DNA from: an uncultured Bacteroidales bacterium
GTDB lineage: Bacteria > Bacteroidota > Bacteroidia > Bacteroidales > Paludibacteraceae
DNA: 64,000 nucleotides
Assembly: GCA_902785605.1 (NCBI GenBank)
Contig: CACZZL010000003.1
Location: 1-64,000 of the forward strand
Direction of reading: 5' to 3'
Part shown: positions 7,286-15,648 of the stretch, piece after piece
Layout: every line of letters starts with the position of its first letter
How positions within the stretch are numbered: the first letter of the stretch is position 1
Position numbers and translations under genes: made by a program
The notes under the pieces: generated by a model
The model's database searches: none
What the model was told of the DNA's origin: nothing
What the model saw: only the letters and a program-made list of their open reading frames with translations

Positions 7286-8620
7286 AATTTCGTGTAAGAT
7301 CTCGCTTACCGTGGGATGCGGGAAGACGACTTGTTGGAACTCGGCCGTGGTGTATCCCATGCGCACGGCGAAGGAAGCCGCAGCAACGAACTCCGAACAG
7401 GGGTTGCCGATCATATGCACGCCGAGGACCATTTGTGTCTTGGCATCGATGATCATCTTACACAGGCCTGTCTCGCCTTCGTTCTCCGCCATGAATCGAC
7501 CGGAGAAAGTCATCGGCAGTTTGCGCACTTCGGTCTCGATCTTCAGGTCTGCTGCTTGCGCTTCGGTGATTCCTACGGAAGCTATTTCCGGATTGGTGTA
7601 TACCACAGAAGGTATCGCGTTGTAGGCGATACGCTGGAGCGGTATCTGCTTGAGCATGCGACCGACTGCCACTTCGGCTTGACGCGCTGCGACATGGGCG
7701 AGCATAATCTTACCCGTCACATCGCCACAGGCATAGACGTTCGGCAGGTTCGTTTTGCAGAAATCATCGATGACGATCGCTCCGCGATTGAGTTCGATAT
7801 CGTTCAGCGCCTCGAGGCCGTTGAGGTTGGCACGACGACCGACCGAAACGAGAATCTTGTCAGATTCCAGCCATTGGCCATTAGCCATTAGCCGCTGGCC
7901 TTCTATCCTCTCCACTTTTGTGGAAGTGAGGATGTTGATGCCGGCTTTCTTGTATTTCTCTGCGAGCACCGCTACCATTTCCGGATCGAGGTTCGGGAGG
8001 ATGGTCGGCAACGCTTCGATGACGGTCACGGGAATTCCGAGTTCGTGATAGAGGGTTGCGAACTCCATTCCGATCACACCACCGCCCACGATGATGATCG
8101 ATTTCGGCAGTTCAGCCGCAGCCAACGCGTCGGTGCTGTCCCAAACGGCAGGATTATCTTTGATACCGGGAATAGGCGGCACAAAGTTCGTGGAACCCGT
8201 ACAGATCATCAGGTTCTCCGCCTCGTAGGTCTGATCACCGCAGGAGATGGTGACGAGTTCGTCAGTTCGGCTTTCTATCTTGGCAAAACCCGTCACGAGC
8301 GTACAATGCTCGTTATTAAGGCGTTGTTTGATTCCGGCGACCAGTTTGCGGACGACGATGGTCTTCCGTTTCTGCATGACCGCAAAGTCAAAGGTTACGT
8401 TCTCGGCCGTCACACCGTATTTATTCGCGTGCGTAGCGTTATAGTACTGCTTGGCGCCGTACAGCAGCGATTTTGTCGGAATGCATCCGACATTCAGGCA
8501 CGTACCGCCTACGGCGTTCTGCTCAAAGAGGATGACGTCTTTACCGGCTTTACTTGCTTTCTCGGCTGCCGTATACCCGGCAGGGCCGCCGCCTATGATG
8601 GCTAAAAAATATCTTTCCAT
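7280..8620 (-). CDS. lpdA: Dihydrolipoyl dehydrogenase
   Basis: FAD-dependent pyridine nucleotide-disulfide oxidoreductase. It reoxidises dihydrolipoyl groups of 2-oxoacid dehydrogenase or glycine cleavage complexes in the cytoplasm. Visible motifs are the FAD-binding GGGPAG (10-15), the redox disulfide GGTCLNVGC (Cys41, Cys46), the NAD-binding GGGVIGMEFA, the second FAD motif ACGDVTG, and the C-terminal FPHPTVSEILHE with the His435/Glu440 pair. At 446 residues it is slightly short for the family. No E1 or E2 genes are nearby; neighbours are cysE (upstream) and the endonucleases (downstream). Residues around 240-250 (RLMANGQWLE) come from an intragenic short-word tract at 7871-7905 in what should be a surface loop. 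Confidence 0.93.
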   Translation of the reverse strand: MERYFLAIIGGGPAGYTAAEKASKAGKDVILFEQNAVGGTCLNVGCIPTKSLLYGAKQYYNATHANKYGVTAENVTFDFAVMQKRKTIVVRKLVAGIKQRLNNEHCTLVTGFAKIESRTDELVTISCGDQTYEAENLMICTGSTNFVPPIPGIKDNPAVWDSTDALAAAELPKSIIIVGGGVIGMEFATLYHELGIPVTVIEALPTILPNLDPEMVAVLAEKYKKAGINILTSTKVERIEGQRLMANGQWLESDKILVSVGRRANLNGLEALNDIELNRGAIVIDDFCKTNLPNVYACGDVTGKIMLAHVAARQAEVAVGRMLKQIPLQRIAYNAIPSVVYTNPEIASVGITEAQAADLKIETEVRKLPMTFSGRFMAENEGETGLCKMIIDAKTQMVLGVHMIGNPCSEFVAAASFAVRMGYTTAEFQQVVFPHPTVSEILHEIL

Positions 8621-8684
8621 GTACGATTTACGATTTACGATGTACGATTTATTTACAATTGAATTTATTTACGATTTATTCTTT
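8621..8684. repeat. TTACGATTTACG short-word tract between cysE and lpdA
   Basis: Tandem variants of TACGATTTACGATGTACGATT fill the spacer between the two genes. The reverse complement family (AATCGTAAAT) reappears in the moxR-DUF58 spacer at 55265-55410. Confidence 0.75.
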
Positions 8685-9355
8685 ATCCTAATCTCCGGCG
8701 TACTCTGCAAAACAACCGAGTTGGCCGGGACATCTTGGGTAAGCCAGACGTTACCGCCGATGACGGTGTCGTGACCGATGGTCACGCGGCCGAGGATGGA
8801 GGTGTTCGAATAGACGGTGACGTGGTCTTCGAGAATCGGGTGACGCGGGATGTCCATGGGTTTGCCGTCGGCATCATATTCGAAGTTACGGGCACCGAGT
8901 GTGACGCCTTGGTACAGCACCACATGCGAACCGATGATGGCCGTTTCGCCAATCACGACACCGGTTCCATGGTCGATACAGAAATAGTCACCAATCTGTG
9001 CCGCAGGATGGATATCGATACCGGTTCGGGCATGTGCCAGTTCAGTCAGCATGCGCGGAATACGCGGCACACCCAGGTGGTAGAGCACATGCGCTGCCCG
9101 AAAATGAATCATCTCAAATGGCAACGGATACGAGAGAATGACTTCGCCGCGATCGGTAACTGCAGGGTCGTTGTGCAATACCGCATCCACATCGGTGTTG
9201 ACCAGGCGCGCGATAGACGGTACCTCTGCCCAAAAGGCCTGCGGCAAACACAAGTCGGCAGGCGCTTCCAGAGACGGAAAATAGTCCGGGAAGATGACAC
9301 TCTGAAGATGTGCCACAAGTTGTTTGAGTTGATTGATGTTCGGTATATGGGTCAT
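8669..9355 (-). CDS. cysE: Serine O-acetyltransferase
   Basis: Makes O-acetylserine from serine and acetyl-CoA, the substrate of the CysK encoded directly upstream. The 228 residues have an alpha-helical N-terminal part (1-110) and a left-handed beta-helix of hexapeptide repeats (about 113-215). The helix contains HPAAQIGDYFCIDHGTGVVIG, with the conserved His of the active site and the GxVIGET signature, and VTLGARNF. This is the longer SAT type seen in Bacteroidetes and plants. Its start codon (9355) lies inside a GGGTTACGGG repeat tract. It is co-transcribed with cysK. Confidence 0.93.
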   Translation of the reverse strand: MTHIPNINQLKQLVAHLQSVIFPDYFPSLEAPADLCLPQAFWAEVPSIARLVNTDVDAVLHNDPAVTDRGEVILSYPLPFEMIHFRAAHVLYHLGVPRIPRMLTELAHARTGIDIHPAAQIGDYFCIDHGTGVVIGETAIIGSHVVLYQGVTLGARNFEYDADGKPMDIPRHPILEDHVTVYSNTSILGRVTIGHDTVIGGNVWLTQDVPANSVVLQSTPEIRIKNKS

Positions 9356-9410
9356 GGGTTACGGGTTACGGGTTATGGGTCATGGGTTACGGGTTATGGG
9401 TTAGAGGACC
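9349..9410. repeat. GGGTTACGGGTTATGGG tract forming the whole cysK-cysE spacer
   Basis: About six to seven imperfect 7-8-base words (GGGTTAC, GGGTTAT, GGGTCAT) run from the last codons of cysK to the first of cysE. The stop codon TAA of cysK (9401-9403) and the ATG of cysE (9353-9355) are both part of the tract. Confidence 0.8.
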
Positions 9411-10288
9411 GAGAGGTATCTTTCTCCTGTATCTGGCAAGAGGACGACGATCGTTTTGCCCTTGTATTCGGGTTGGGTAGTTAGTTGGAGTGCCGCGGCA
9501 TAAGCAGCACCACTCGAGATGCCGACGAGCAGTCCGTGGTCACGTGCGAGTGTCCGCGCAGCGTTGAGCGCATCCTCATCGGCTACGGGGAGTACCCGAT
9601 CTATATATCCTGCTTGGTAGGTGTCCGGTACGAAGTTAGCACCTATTCCTTGTATCTTATGTGCGCCCGCGTGACCTTGCGTCAACAAGGGTGACGAAGC
9701 AGGTTCCACTGCGATGATCTCGATGGTGAAGTTACGCTCTTTGAGTGCGCGCCCTACTCCGCTGACCGTGCCGCCTGTGCCCACCCCGGCGATGAACACA
9801 TCCACTTGTCCGTGGGTGTCGTCCCAGATCTCCTGACCCGTCGTCGTGTAATGGATAGCAAGATTGGCGGGATTGGTGAACTGCCCCAGAATGATGGCAT
9901 TCGGCAACTCATCACGCAGTTGTTCTGCCTTGGCAACAGCCCCTTTCATTCCTTCGGCACCCGGCGTGAGAATGAGTTCAGCACCATAGGCAGCAAGGAG
10001 GTTACGACGTTCTACAGACATCGTGTCCGGCATGGTGAGGATGACCCGATACCCTTTGAGCCGACCGATCCAAGCGAGACCGACTCCTGTGTTGCCCGAA
10101 GTGGGCTCAATGATGGTCGCACCCGGCTTCAGCATGCCGCTTTTCTCCGCGTCTTCGATCATAGCAAGTGCCGTGCGGTCTTTGACCGACCCTCCGGGAT
10201 TGAATCGCTCCAGTTTGAGGAGCAGACCCGGTTGGATCTCCAACATGGGTGTGTGACCGATTAATTCTATTAAGTTTTGAACAATCAT
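9401..10288 (-). CDS. cysK: Cysteine synthase A (O-acetylserine sulfhydrylase)
   Basis: PLP enzyme that joins O-acetylserine and sulfide to give cysteine. From the start chosen here, the product has 295 residues. PGGSVKDR carries the PLP lysine (Lys36), EPTSGNTGVGLA binds the substrate, GTGGTVSGVGR holds the PLP phosphate loop, and GISSGAA lies near the end. An upstream in-frame start at 10336 is possible, but MIVQNLIELIGHTP at 10288 matches the family start and gives a 4-base ATGA overlap with the preceding gene, so translation is coupled. The order cysK-cysE places both cysteine steps in one transcript. Confidence 0.95.
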   Translation of the reverse strand: MIVQNLIELIGHTPMLEIQPGLLLKLERFNPGGSVKDRTALAMIEDAEKSGMLKPGATIIEPTSGNTGVGLAWIGRLKGYRVILTMPDTMSVERRNLLAAYGAELILTPGAEGMKGAVAKAEQLRDELPNAIILGQFTNPANLAIHYTTTGQEIWDDTHGQVDVFIAGVGTGGTVSGVGRALKERNFTIEIIAVEPASSPLLTQGHAGAHKIQGIGANFVPDTYQAGYIDRVLPVADEDALNAARTLARDHGLLVGISSGAAYAAALQLTTQPEYKGKTIVVLLPDTGERYLSVL

Positions 10289-10773
10289 ATACTGCGCAAA
10301 TAGATTCTCACTGCTTCTGCAATCATCTCCGGACACGGACGTTTTTCATAATATTCAGGCGTACGATCGGCAGGACGAGGGCGAAGCGCCTTCGCAGGCA
10401 GATATTCCATCGTAGTACCCCGCGGCGCCAAACCTAATAGTTCCGCACAGATCAGACTACCGTACTTACCCTTAAAATCTCCGGCGAGTTGTTGAACGAA
10501 GGCGTAGTTCGCCATTTTTCCTTCGGTGTCATGGGGCGTAGCGGAACCGTTTTGGAGTCCGGCGAGTAGGAACATGCCGGAAGCGGCACCGCAGACGAGG
10601 CGCATGCGACCCATTCCGCCACCGAAAGAGGCTGCCAAACGAAGGGCGAGGTTTTCGTCCTTAATACCATATAAATCCGCGCACGAGGCAAAGACAGCCT
10701 GCGAGCAATTATATCCCTGTTTGAAGAGTTCTACGGCTTTTTGAGCCCGCGATTCGATTTCCTGCTCGTTCAT
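10285..10773 (-). CDS. C_GCAxxG_C_C family cysteine-rich protein
   Basis: A 162-residue member of the C_GCAxxG_C_C family, putative redox-active proteins with a fixed cysteine pattern. Visible are YNCSQAVFASC near the N-terminus, a glycine-rich GGGMGRMRLVCGAASG core, and later CAELLG. Members often carry a transmembrane or redox role that is not established. The frame continues upstream to 10980, but a complete promoter (10792-10822) lies in that extension, so the start at 10773 (MNEQEIESRA) is preferred. It is the first gene of the operon leading into cysK, cysE and lpdA. Its position suggests a link to sulfur or thiol chemistry; that is inference from context. Confidence 0.85.
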   Translation of the reverse strand: MNEQEIESRAQKAVELFKQGYNCSQAVFASCADLYGIKDENLALRLAASFGGGMGRMRLVCGAASGMFLLAGLQNGSATPHDTEGKMANYAFVQQLAGDFKGKYGSLICAELLGLAPRGTTMEYLPAKALRPRPADRTPEYYEKRPCPEMIAEAVRIYLRSI

Positions 10774-10791
10774 AGTATTACAATTGGGCTG

Positions 10792-10822
10792 CAAAGGTAC
10801 TGCTTTTTTTTGACATACGCAA
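10792..10822 (-). promoter_or_regulatory. Promoter of the cysteine operon
   Basis: Minus strand: TTGCGTATGTC (10822-10812), then TACCTTTG (10799-10792) in the 23-base register. Start point near 10785, 12 bases before the ATG at 10773. Confidence 0.8.
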
Positions 10823-10841
10823 GGAAAACGAGAAAAAAAAT

Positions 10842-10868
10842 AAGAAGCGACTCGGGGAGCCGCTTCTT
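10842..10868 (-). terminator. Terminator of the TM2 genes, same arms as 3708
   Basis: Arms AAGAAGCGACTC (10842-10853) and GAGCCGCTTCTT (10857-10868) are identical to those at 3708-3735, but the loop is GGG. Fully paired (one G-U) on the minus strand, where a long T-run follows. It ends the TM2 transcript just before the cysteine operon promoter. Confidence 0.8.
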
Positions 10869-10886
10869 TTTTGCTGTACCGGGAGC

Positions 10887-11150
10887 TTATTCCGGTTGAA
10901 CGCCGCTGTTGTACTGTGCGTCGAAGTCCTCGTCGGAGAGTTTGATGAGGTTGATCAGGTCCACAATAGAGAGGATCCATACAACGAGATACGGCAGGTA
11001 GGTACAGGTAATGATACCTACGATAGAGGCGATAAGGTACCAGATAGCACGTTTTTGGTTACCCAGGTAAAAGAGGTGACCACCAAATGCGCCCAAAAAA
11101 ACGCAGAACAGAATGGCGTTCACTCTGGTTTTTTTCTTTACTTCTTCCAT
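10887..11150 (-). CDS. TM2 domain membrane protein (second copy)
   Basis: An 87-residue inner-membrane protein with two hydrophobic helices. The first carries the TM2 signature FLGAFGGHLFYLGN (about 18-31), the second is YLPYLVVWILSIVDLINLI, followed by an acidic tail (DEDFDAQYNSG). TM2 proteins are widespread, but their role is unsettled. It lies 100 bases after a similar 78-residue gene, with a hairpin in between, and ends at the terminator at 10842-10868. Confidence 0.88.
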   Translation of the reverse strand: MEEVKKKTRVNAILFCVFLGAFGGHLFYLGNQKRAIWYLIASIVGIITCTYLPYLVVWILSIVDLINLIKLSDEDFDAQYNSGVQPE

Positions 11151-11182
11151 ATTCGATTGATTTTATTGGTTTTCTAAAATTA

Positions 11183-11213
11183 GAGGGTGTGCCAATTGCT
11201 TGGACGCACCCTC
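11183..11213 (-). terminator. Hairpin between the two TM2 genes
   Basis: GAGGGTGTGCC (11183-11193) pairs with GGACGCACCCTC (11202-11213) around an 8-base loop. On the minus strand only a weak T-rich tail follows, so it may attenuate or protect the 3' end of the first TM2 message and leave the second expressed at a lower level. Confidence 0.6.
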
Positions 11214-11249
11214 GGGTTTTCGAGCCAGAAATGACTCCGGTGAGCCAGA

Positions 11250-11486
11250 TTAAGCAGCTGCCTCTTCTTTAACTACGCGGAATGTAGCATCGAACTCCTC
11301 CTCGTTGCACTTGATGTACTTGATCAAGTCGAGAAGAACGAATACCCAAACTACCGGATAGGTGATGCAGAAGATCGTACCGAGCAGGTAGAGGATACCA
11401 CGTTTGGTGTTACCCAGGTAGAACTGGTGGCCACCGAAAGCACCTGTGAACAGAGTCAGCAGGATGGCTGTCATTTTCTTTTTCAT
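11250..11486 (-). CDS. TM2 domain membrane protein (first copy)
   Basis: A 78-residue protein with the TM2 signature LFTGAFGGHQFYLGN (about 13-27), two membrane helices and an acidic tail (CNEEEFDATFR). It is a paralogue of the 10887-11150 product. The promoter at 11550-11580 lies about 60 bases upstream. Function unknown; the small size and pairing suggest a hetero-oligomer, which is inference. Confidence 0.88.
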   Translation of the reverse strand: MKKKMTAILLTLFTGAFGGHQFYLGNTKRGILYLLGTIFCITYPVVWVFVLLDLIKYIKCNEEEFDATFRVVKEEAAA

Positions 11487-11549
11487 AATAAGTAAGTGTT
11501 TTTTGTTTGTTAATATTAAAGTTAACTGTAATATTGTTTAAAAACGTTG

Positions 11550-11580
11550 CAAAGGTACAACTTTATTTTCATATACGCAA
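11550..11580 (-). promoter_or_regulatory. Promoter of the TM2 gene pair
   Basis: Minus strand: TTGCGTATATG (11580-11570), then TACCTTTG (11557-11550), 23-base register. It is back to back with the lysS promoter. Confidence 0.8.
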
Positions 11581-11617
11581 ATTTTTCGGCGTTTTTTTAT
11601 AAAAAAAGTGTATTTTC

Positions 11618-11648
11618 TTGCATATTTGATTTCTTTTTATTAATTTTG
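11618..11648 (+). promoter_or_regulatory. Promoter of lysS-gpsA-pgi
   Basis: TTGCATATTTG (11618-11628) and TAATTTTG (11641-11648), 23-base register. Start near 11655, so the frame opening at 11657 is leader and the ATG at 11696 is the real start. Confidence 0.8.
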
Positions 11649-11695
11649 CAGCGATTTTGTACATTAGGCATACTAGGAAACAAATAGAACATAAT

Positions 11696-13285
11696 ATGGA
11701 ATTAAGTGAACAAGAAATTGTAAGAAGACAGAGTCTGCAGACCATGCGGGATATGGGTATTGATCCCTACCCGGCTGCCGAATACGTAGTAACAGGCTAT
11801 TCGACGGACATCAAGGCCGGCTTCGTAGACGAAGCGGATGGCGAAAGGACGAATGGCGAATGGCGAACGGGTGATACCGTGCGTATTGCGGGACGTTTGA
11901 TGAGTAAGCGCATCATGGGTAAGGCCTCGTTCATCGAGTTGCAAGATTCGAAGGGACGTATTCAGGTTTATGTGAGCCGCGATGACATCCAATTGGCGGA
12001 AGATGCCGAGAAACCGGAACCGATAGAAAACGACCCGAATGGCTATCTGTCTGCGGAGACTCTCCGCCAGATGTATAATGTGGTATTCAAGAAACTGCTC
12101 GATATCGGTGATTTCATTGGCATTGAGGGCTTTGTGTTCCGCACCCAGATGGGTGAGATCTCGGTACACGCGAAGAAGTTGACCGTGCTGGCGAAGAGTC
12201 TCAAGCCGCTGCCGATCGTCAAGTACAAAGACGGTGTGGCGTATGACGGGTTCAATGATCCCGAGCAGCGTTACCGTCAGCGCTATGTGGACTTGGTCGT
12301 TAACGAAGGTGTGAAAGACACGTTCCTCAAACGTGCGACGATCCTGCGCACCATGCGTCAGGTGTTCGACGAGGCGGGTTATACGGAGGTGGAGACGCCG
12401 ATCCTGCAGCAGATTGCCGGAGGAGCGAGTGCCCGTCCGTTCATCACGCACCACAACACGCTCGACGTGGATATGTACCTGCGAATAGCGACCGAGTTGT
12501 ACCTCAAGCGCCTCATCGTAGGCGGATTTGAGGGTGTGTACGAGATCGGTCGTAACTTCCGCAACGAAGGCATGGACCGCAGTCACAACCCCGAGTTCAC
12601 GTGCATGGAGTTGTATGTGCAGTACAAGGATTATAACTGGATGATGACGTTCACCGAGCAGTTGCTGGAGAAGATTGCGATGGCGGTGAACGGTACCACG
12701 AAAGTGCAGATCGGTGACCACGAGGTGGATTTCAAGGCGCCGTATCGTCGTCTGCCGATTCTGGATGCGATCAAAGAGAAGACCGGTCTGGACTTGGCGT
12801 CGATGAGCGAGGACGAGATTCGTGTCGAGGCCAAGAAGTTGGGTGTCGAGGACACAGAGCACATGGGTAAGGGCAAGTTGATCGATGAGATCTTCGGCGA
12901 GACCTGTGAGGGTACGTTCATTCAGCCGACCTTCATCACCGATTACCCGGTTGAGATGAGTCCGCTGACGAAGATGCACAGATCGAAACCCGGTCTGACG
13001 GAGCGGTTCGAGCTGATGGTGAACGGTAAGGAGTTGGCGAACGCGTACAGCGAGCTCAATGATCCGATTGATCAGTACAACCGCTTTGTGGAGCAGATGA
13101 AACTGGCCGACAAGGGTGACGACGAGGCGATGGTGATTGACCATGATTTCATGCGCGCCCTCGAATATGGTTTCCCGCCGACTTCGGGTATCGGAATCGG
13201 TATCGACCGTCTGACGATGTTCATGACCGGCCAGCAGACCATCCAGGAGGTGCTTTTGTTCCCGACTATGAAACCGGAGGCATAA
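11696..13285 (+). CDS. lysS: Lysyl-tRNA synthetase, class II
   Basis: Charges tRNA-Lys with lysine. An N-terminal OB-fold anticodon-binding domain (about 50-180) precedes the class II catalytic core. Motif 1 is ETPILQQIAGGASARPF, motif 2 is YEIGRNFRNEGMDRSHNPEF, and motif 3 is GIGIGIDRLTM near the C-terminus. The start at 11696 (MELSEQEIVRRQ, 529 residues) is chosen because the promoter ends just before 11657. Residues around 48-60 (DGERTNGEWRTGD) are encoded by a short-word tract (11838-11873) in the OB-fold lead-in. The stop is followed one base later by gpsA. Confidence 0.95.
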   Translation: MELSEQEIVRRQSLQTMRDMGIDPYPAAEYVVTGYSTDIKAGFVDEADGERTNGEWRTGDTVRIAGRLMSKRIMGKASFIELQDSKGRIQVYVSRDDIQLAEDAEKPEPIENDPNGYLSAETLRQMYNVVFKKLLDIGDFIGIEGFVFRTQMGEISVHAKKLTVLAKSLKPLPIVKYKDGVAYDGFNDPEQRYRQRYVDLVVNEGVKDTFLKRATILRTMRQVFDEAGYTEVETPILQQIAGGASARPFITHHNTLDVDMYLRIATELYLKRLIVGGFEGVYEIGRNFRNEGMDRSHNPEFTCMELYVQYKDYNWMMTFTEQLLEKIAMAVNGTTKVQIGDHEVDFKAPYRRLPILDAIKEKTGLDLASMSEDEIRVEAKKLGVEDTEHMGKGKLIDEIFGETCEGTFIQPTFITDYPVEMSPLTKMHRSKPGLTERFELMVNGKELANAYSELNDPIDQYNRFVEQMKLADKGDDEAMVIDHDFMRALEYGFPPTSGIGIGIDRLTMFMTGQQTIQEVLLFPTMKPEA

Positions 13286-13286
13286 T

Positions 13287-14276
13287 ATGTATCGAAAAAT
13301 TGCCATTTTAGGTTCGGGTTCGTGGGCGACGGCATTAGCGAAGATCGTGATGCAGAACCAAGGCGAGATCAATTGGTTCATTCGTCGTCAGGAGGTGATT
13401 GATGAGTTCATTTCCACCGGTAAGAACCCTACTTATCTCGGTGCGGCCGAGTTTGACGTGAGCCGCATTCATTTCTCAGCCGACATCAATCAGACCGTAG
13501 CACAGTCGGATGTGCTGATCTTGGCGATCCCGTCGCCGTACGTGAAGCAGAGCTTGAACAAGATCCGTCGTGACATGACGCACAAGGTCGTTATTTCCGC
13601 GGTGAAGGGTATGATCCCGGACGATAATATGATCATCACGGAGTACCTGCATAGCCGTTTTGGCATTGCGTACGACCAGTTGGGTGTGATTGCCGGTCCG
13701 TGTCATGCGGAGGAGATTGCGCTGGAGCGTCTGAGTTACCTGACGATCGGTTGCGAGAACCGCAAGAACGCCGAAGCCTGGTCCAAGTTGTTCCAGACGC
13801 CGTACGTGCAAACGACCGTGTCGAGCGATGTGGTGGGACTGGAGTACAGTTCGGTGATGAAGAACATCTACGCAATTGCGGCCGGCATGTGTCAGGCGCT
13901 GCATTATGGCGACAATTTCCAGGCCGTGCTGCTGTCAAATGCCATTCAGGAGATTCAGCGTTTCGCGACGGCGATGAGCAACGTGCCGCGTGACATCACC
14001 GCTTCGGGTTACCTGGGCGATGTGCTCGTGACGGGTTATTCGCAGTTCAGCCGCAACCGTCAGTTCGGTCAGATGCTGGGCTTGGGTTACAGCGTCAAGG
14101 CCGCGCAGATGGAGATGGAGATGGTGGCCGAGGGATACTACGGCACCAAGGCGATTCATACGGCGAACGAGCGAATGCAGGTGTCGCTGCCCATCGTGGA
14201 CGCGATGTACGAGATTCTGTACAACCGCCAGAAAGCCAAACCGATCATTAAGTCATTAACAACTAAATTACAATAA
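13287..14276 (+). CDS. gpsA: Glycerol-3-phosphate dehydrogenase [NAD(P)+]
   Basis: Reduces dihydroxyacetone phosphate to sn-glycerol-3-phosphate for phospholipid synthesis. The 329 residues begin with a Rossmann motif [10 protein letters not shown] (9-18). [11 protein letters not shown] and [17 protein letters not shown], with the catalytic lysine of that motif, follow; the C-terminal helical domain contains [12 protein letters not shown] in place of the usual GLGDLxxT. It starts one base after lysS and ends one base before pgi, so the three genes form a tight operon. Confidence 0.95.
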   Translation: MYRKIAILGSGSWATALAKIVMQNQGEINWFIRRQEVIDEFISTGKNPTYLGAAEFDVSRIHFSADINQTVAQSDVLILAIPSPYVKQSLNKIRRDMTHKVVISAVKGMIPDDNMIITEYLHSRFGIAYDQLGVIAGPCHAEEIALERLSYLTIGCENRKNAEAWSKLFQTPYVQTTVSSDVVGLEYSSVMKNIYAIAAGMCQALHYGDNFQAVLLSNAIQEIQRFATAMSNVPRDITASGYLGDVLVTGYSQFSRNRQFGQMLGLGYSVKAAQMEMEMVAEGYYGTKAIHTANERMQVSLPIVDAMYEILYNRQKAKPIIKSLTTKLQ

Positions 14277-14277
14277 T

Positions 14278-15618
14278 ATGCAAATTTGTTTGAAAAATGC
14301 AGCGAGCTTCGTGGATGCTGCTGCGCTGAAACAACTGGAGTCACAGACTGAAGCGGCTAACTTGCTGCTGGAAAACGGTCAGGGAGCAGGAAACGATTAT
14401 ATCGGTTGGGTTCACCTGCCGTCGTCGATTACGGATGCGTTCCTGGATGAGGTGCAGGCTTGTGCCAATGAGTTGCGCAAACGTTGTGAGGTCGTTATTG
14501 TGGCCGGTATTGGCGGTTCGTACCTCGGTGCGCGTGCGGTGAATGATGCGTTGGCTTCGTCGTTTGATGCGTTTGTAGCCAAGGACCGCAAGAACCCCTA
14601 TGTGGTATATGCCGGCAATAACATCGGCGAGGATTACCTGGCTGAGTTGATGGAGTTCATCGCTGACAAGCAGTTCGGTATCATCAACATCTCCAAGTCG
14701 GGTACGACGACCGAGACCGCGCTGGCATTCCGTCTGCTGAAGACCATGCTGGAGAAGCAAGTGGGCAAAGAGGAAGCCAAACATCGTATTGTAGCGGTAA
14801 CCGACCGTGCCAAAGGTGCGCTTCGTAGCCTCGCGACCAAAGAGGGATACAAGACCTTCGTTATTCCGGACGACGTAGGCGGTCGTTTCTCCGTGCTGAC
14901 GCCGGTTGGTTTGCTGCCGATTGCGGTTGCCGGAGGTGACATCAAGGCATTGGTAAAGGGTGCGCAGGACATGGAGAAAGCAACGGACGTGAAGGTTCCG
15001 TTCGCGGAGAACGTGGCTTGCCAGTACGCTGCTATGCGTAATGCGCTGTATCAGAGCGGTAAGAAGATTGAGATTTTAGTGAACTTCAACCCCAAACTGC
15101 ACTACTTCAGCGAGTGGTGGAAACAGCTGTACGGCGAGAGCGAAGGTAAGGACCACAAGGGTATTTTCCCGGCATCTGTGGACTTCACGACCGATCTGCA
15201 CTCGATGGGTCAATGGATCCAGGACGGCGAGCGTTCGATCTTCGAGACCGTAATCTCGATTGAGAAAGCCAACAAGACCGTGCTCGTACCGATGGACGAG
15301 GAGAACCTGGACGGTTTGAACTTCCTGGCCGGCAAGCGTGTGGATGAGGTGAATAAGATGGCAGAACTCGGTACGCAGTTGGCACACGTCGACGGCGGTG
15401 TACCGAACATCCATATCAGCTTCGAGAAGATTGACGAGTACAATATCGGTCAGTTCATCTACTTCTTCGAGCGCGGTTGCGGTATCTCGGGTTATGTGCT
15501 GAATGTCAATCCGTTCAACCAACCGGGCGTAGAGGCTTATAAGAAGAATATGTTCGCCCTGCTCGACAAACCGGGTTATGAGGCAGAGAGCAAAGCGATC
15601 AAGGCTCGCTTAGCGTAA
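14278..15618 (+). CDS. pgi: Glucose-6-phosphate isomerase
   Basis: Interconverts glucose-6-phosphate and fructose-6-phosphate. The 446-residue length is that of the short Bacillus/Bacteroides-type enzyme, not the 550-residue enterobacterial form. Sugar-phosphate-binding GGSYLGARA (about 81-89) and [13 protein letters not shown] (about 137-149) are present. The region [23 protein letters not shown] holds the usual Glu/His determinants, and a C-terminal [16 protein letters not shown] segment carries the conserved lysine. The stop codon lies in a GGCTAAAGGCGAAAGG tract that also contains the stop of the convergent plug gene. Confidence 0.95.
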   Translation: MQICLKNAASFVDAAALKQLESQTEAANLLLENGQGAGNDYIGWVHLPSSITDAFLDEVQACANELRKRCEVVIVAGIGGSYLGARAVNDALASSFDAFVAKDRKNPYVVYAGNNIGEDYLAELMEFIADKQFGIINISKSGTTTETALAFRLLKTMLEKQVGKEEAKHRIVAVTDRAKGALRSLATKEGYKTFVIPDDVGGRFSVLTPVGLLPIAVAGGDIKALVKGAQDMEKATDVKVPFAENVACQYAAMRNALYQSGKKIEILVNFNPKLHYFSEWWKQLYGESEGKDHKGIFPASVDFTTDLHSMGQWIQDGERSIFETVISIEKANKTVLVPMDEENLDGLNFLAGKRVDEVNKMAELGTQLAHVDGGVPNIHISFEKIDEYNIGQFIYFFERGCGISGYVLNVNPFNQPGVEAYKKNMFALLDKPGYEAESKAIKARLA

Positions 15619-15648
15619 AGGCTAAAGGCGAAAGGTTAGCGGCTAACG
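15616..15648. repeat. GGCTAAAGGCGAAAGG tract holding two convergent stop codons
   Basis: The tract spans the pgi stop (15616-15618) and the minus-strand stop of the plug gene (15636-15638). It ends in GTTAGC-G-GCTAAC, a small palindrome. No classical terminator is seen between these convergent genes. Confidence 0.7.

Noticed and set aside
9349..9410. Possible CRISPR or minisatellite array
   Set aside because: Units are 7-8 bases without spacers, so it is not CRISPR; it is treated as a short-word tract.
11586..11695. Lysine riboswitch or T-box upstream of lysS
   Set aside because: The leader from the promoter to the ATG is only about 40 bases and contains no such structure.
11702..13381. 559-codon frame antisense to lysS
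   Set aside because: Shadow of lysS; the product is Leu/His/Arg-rich without domains.
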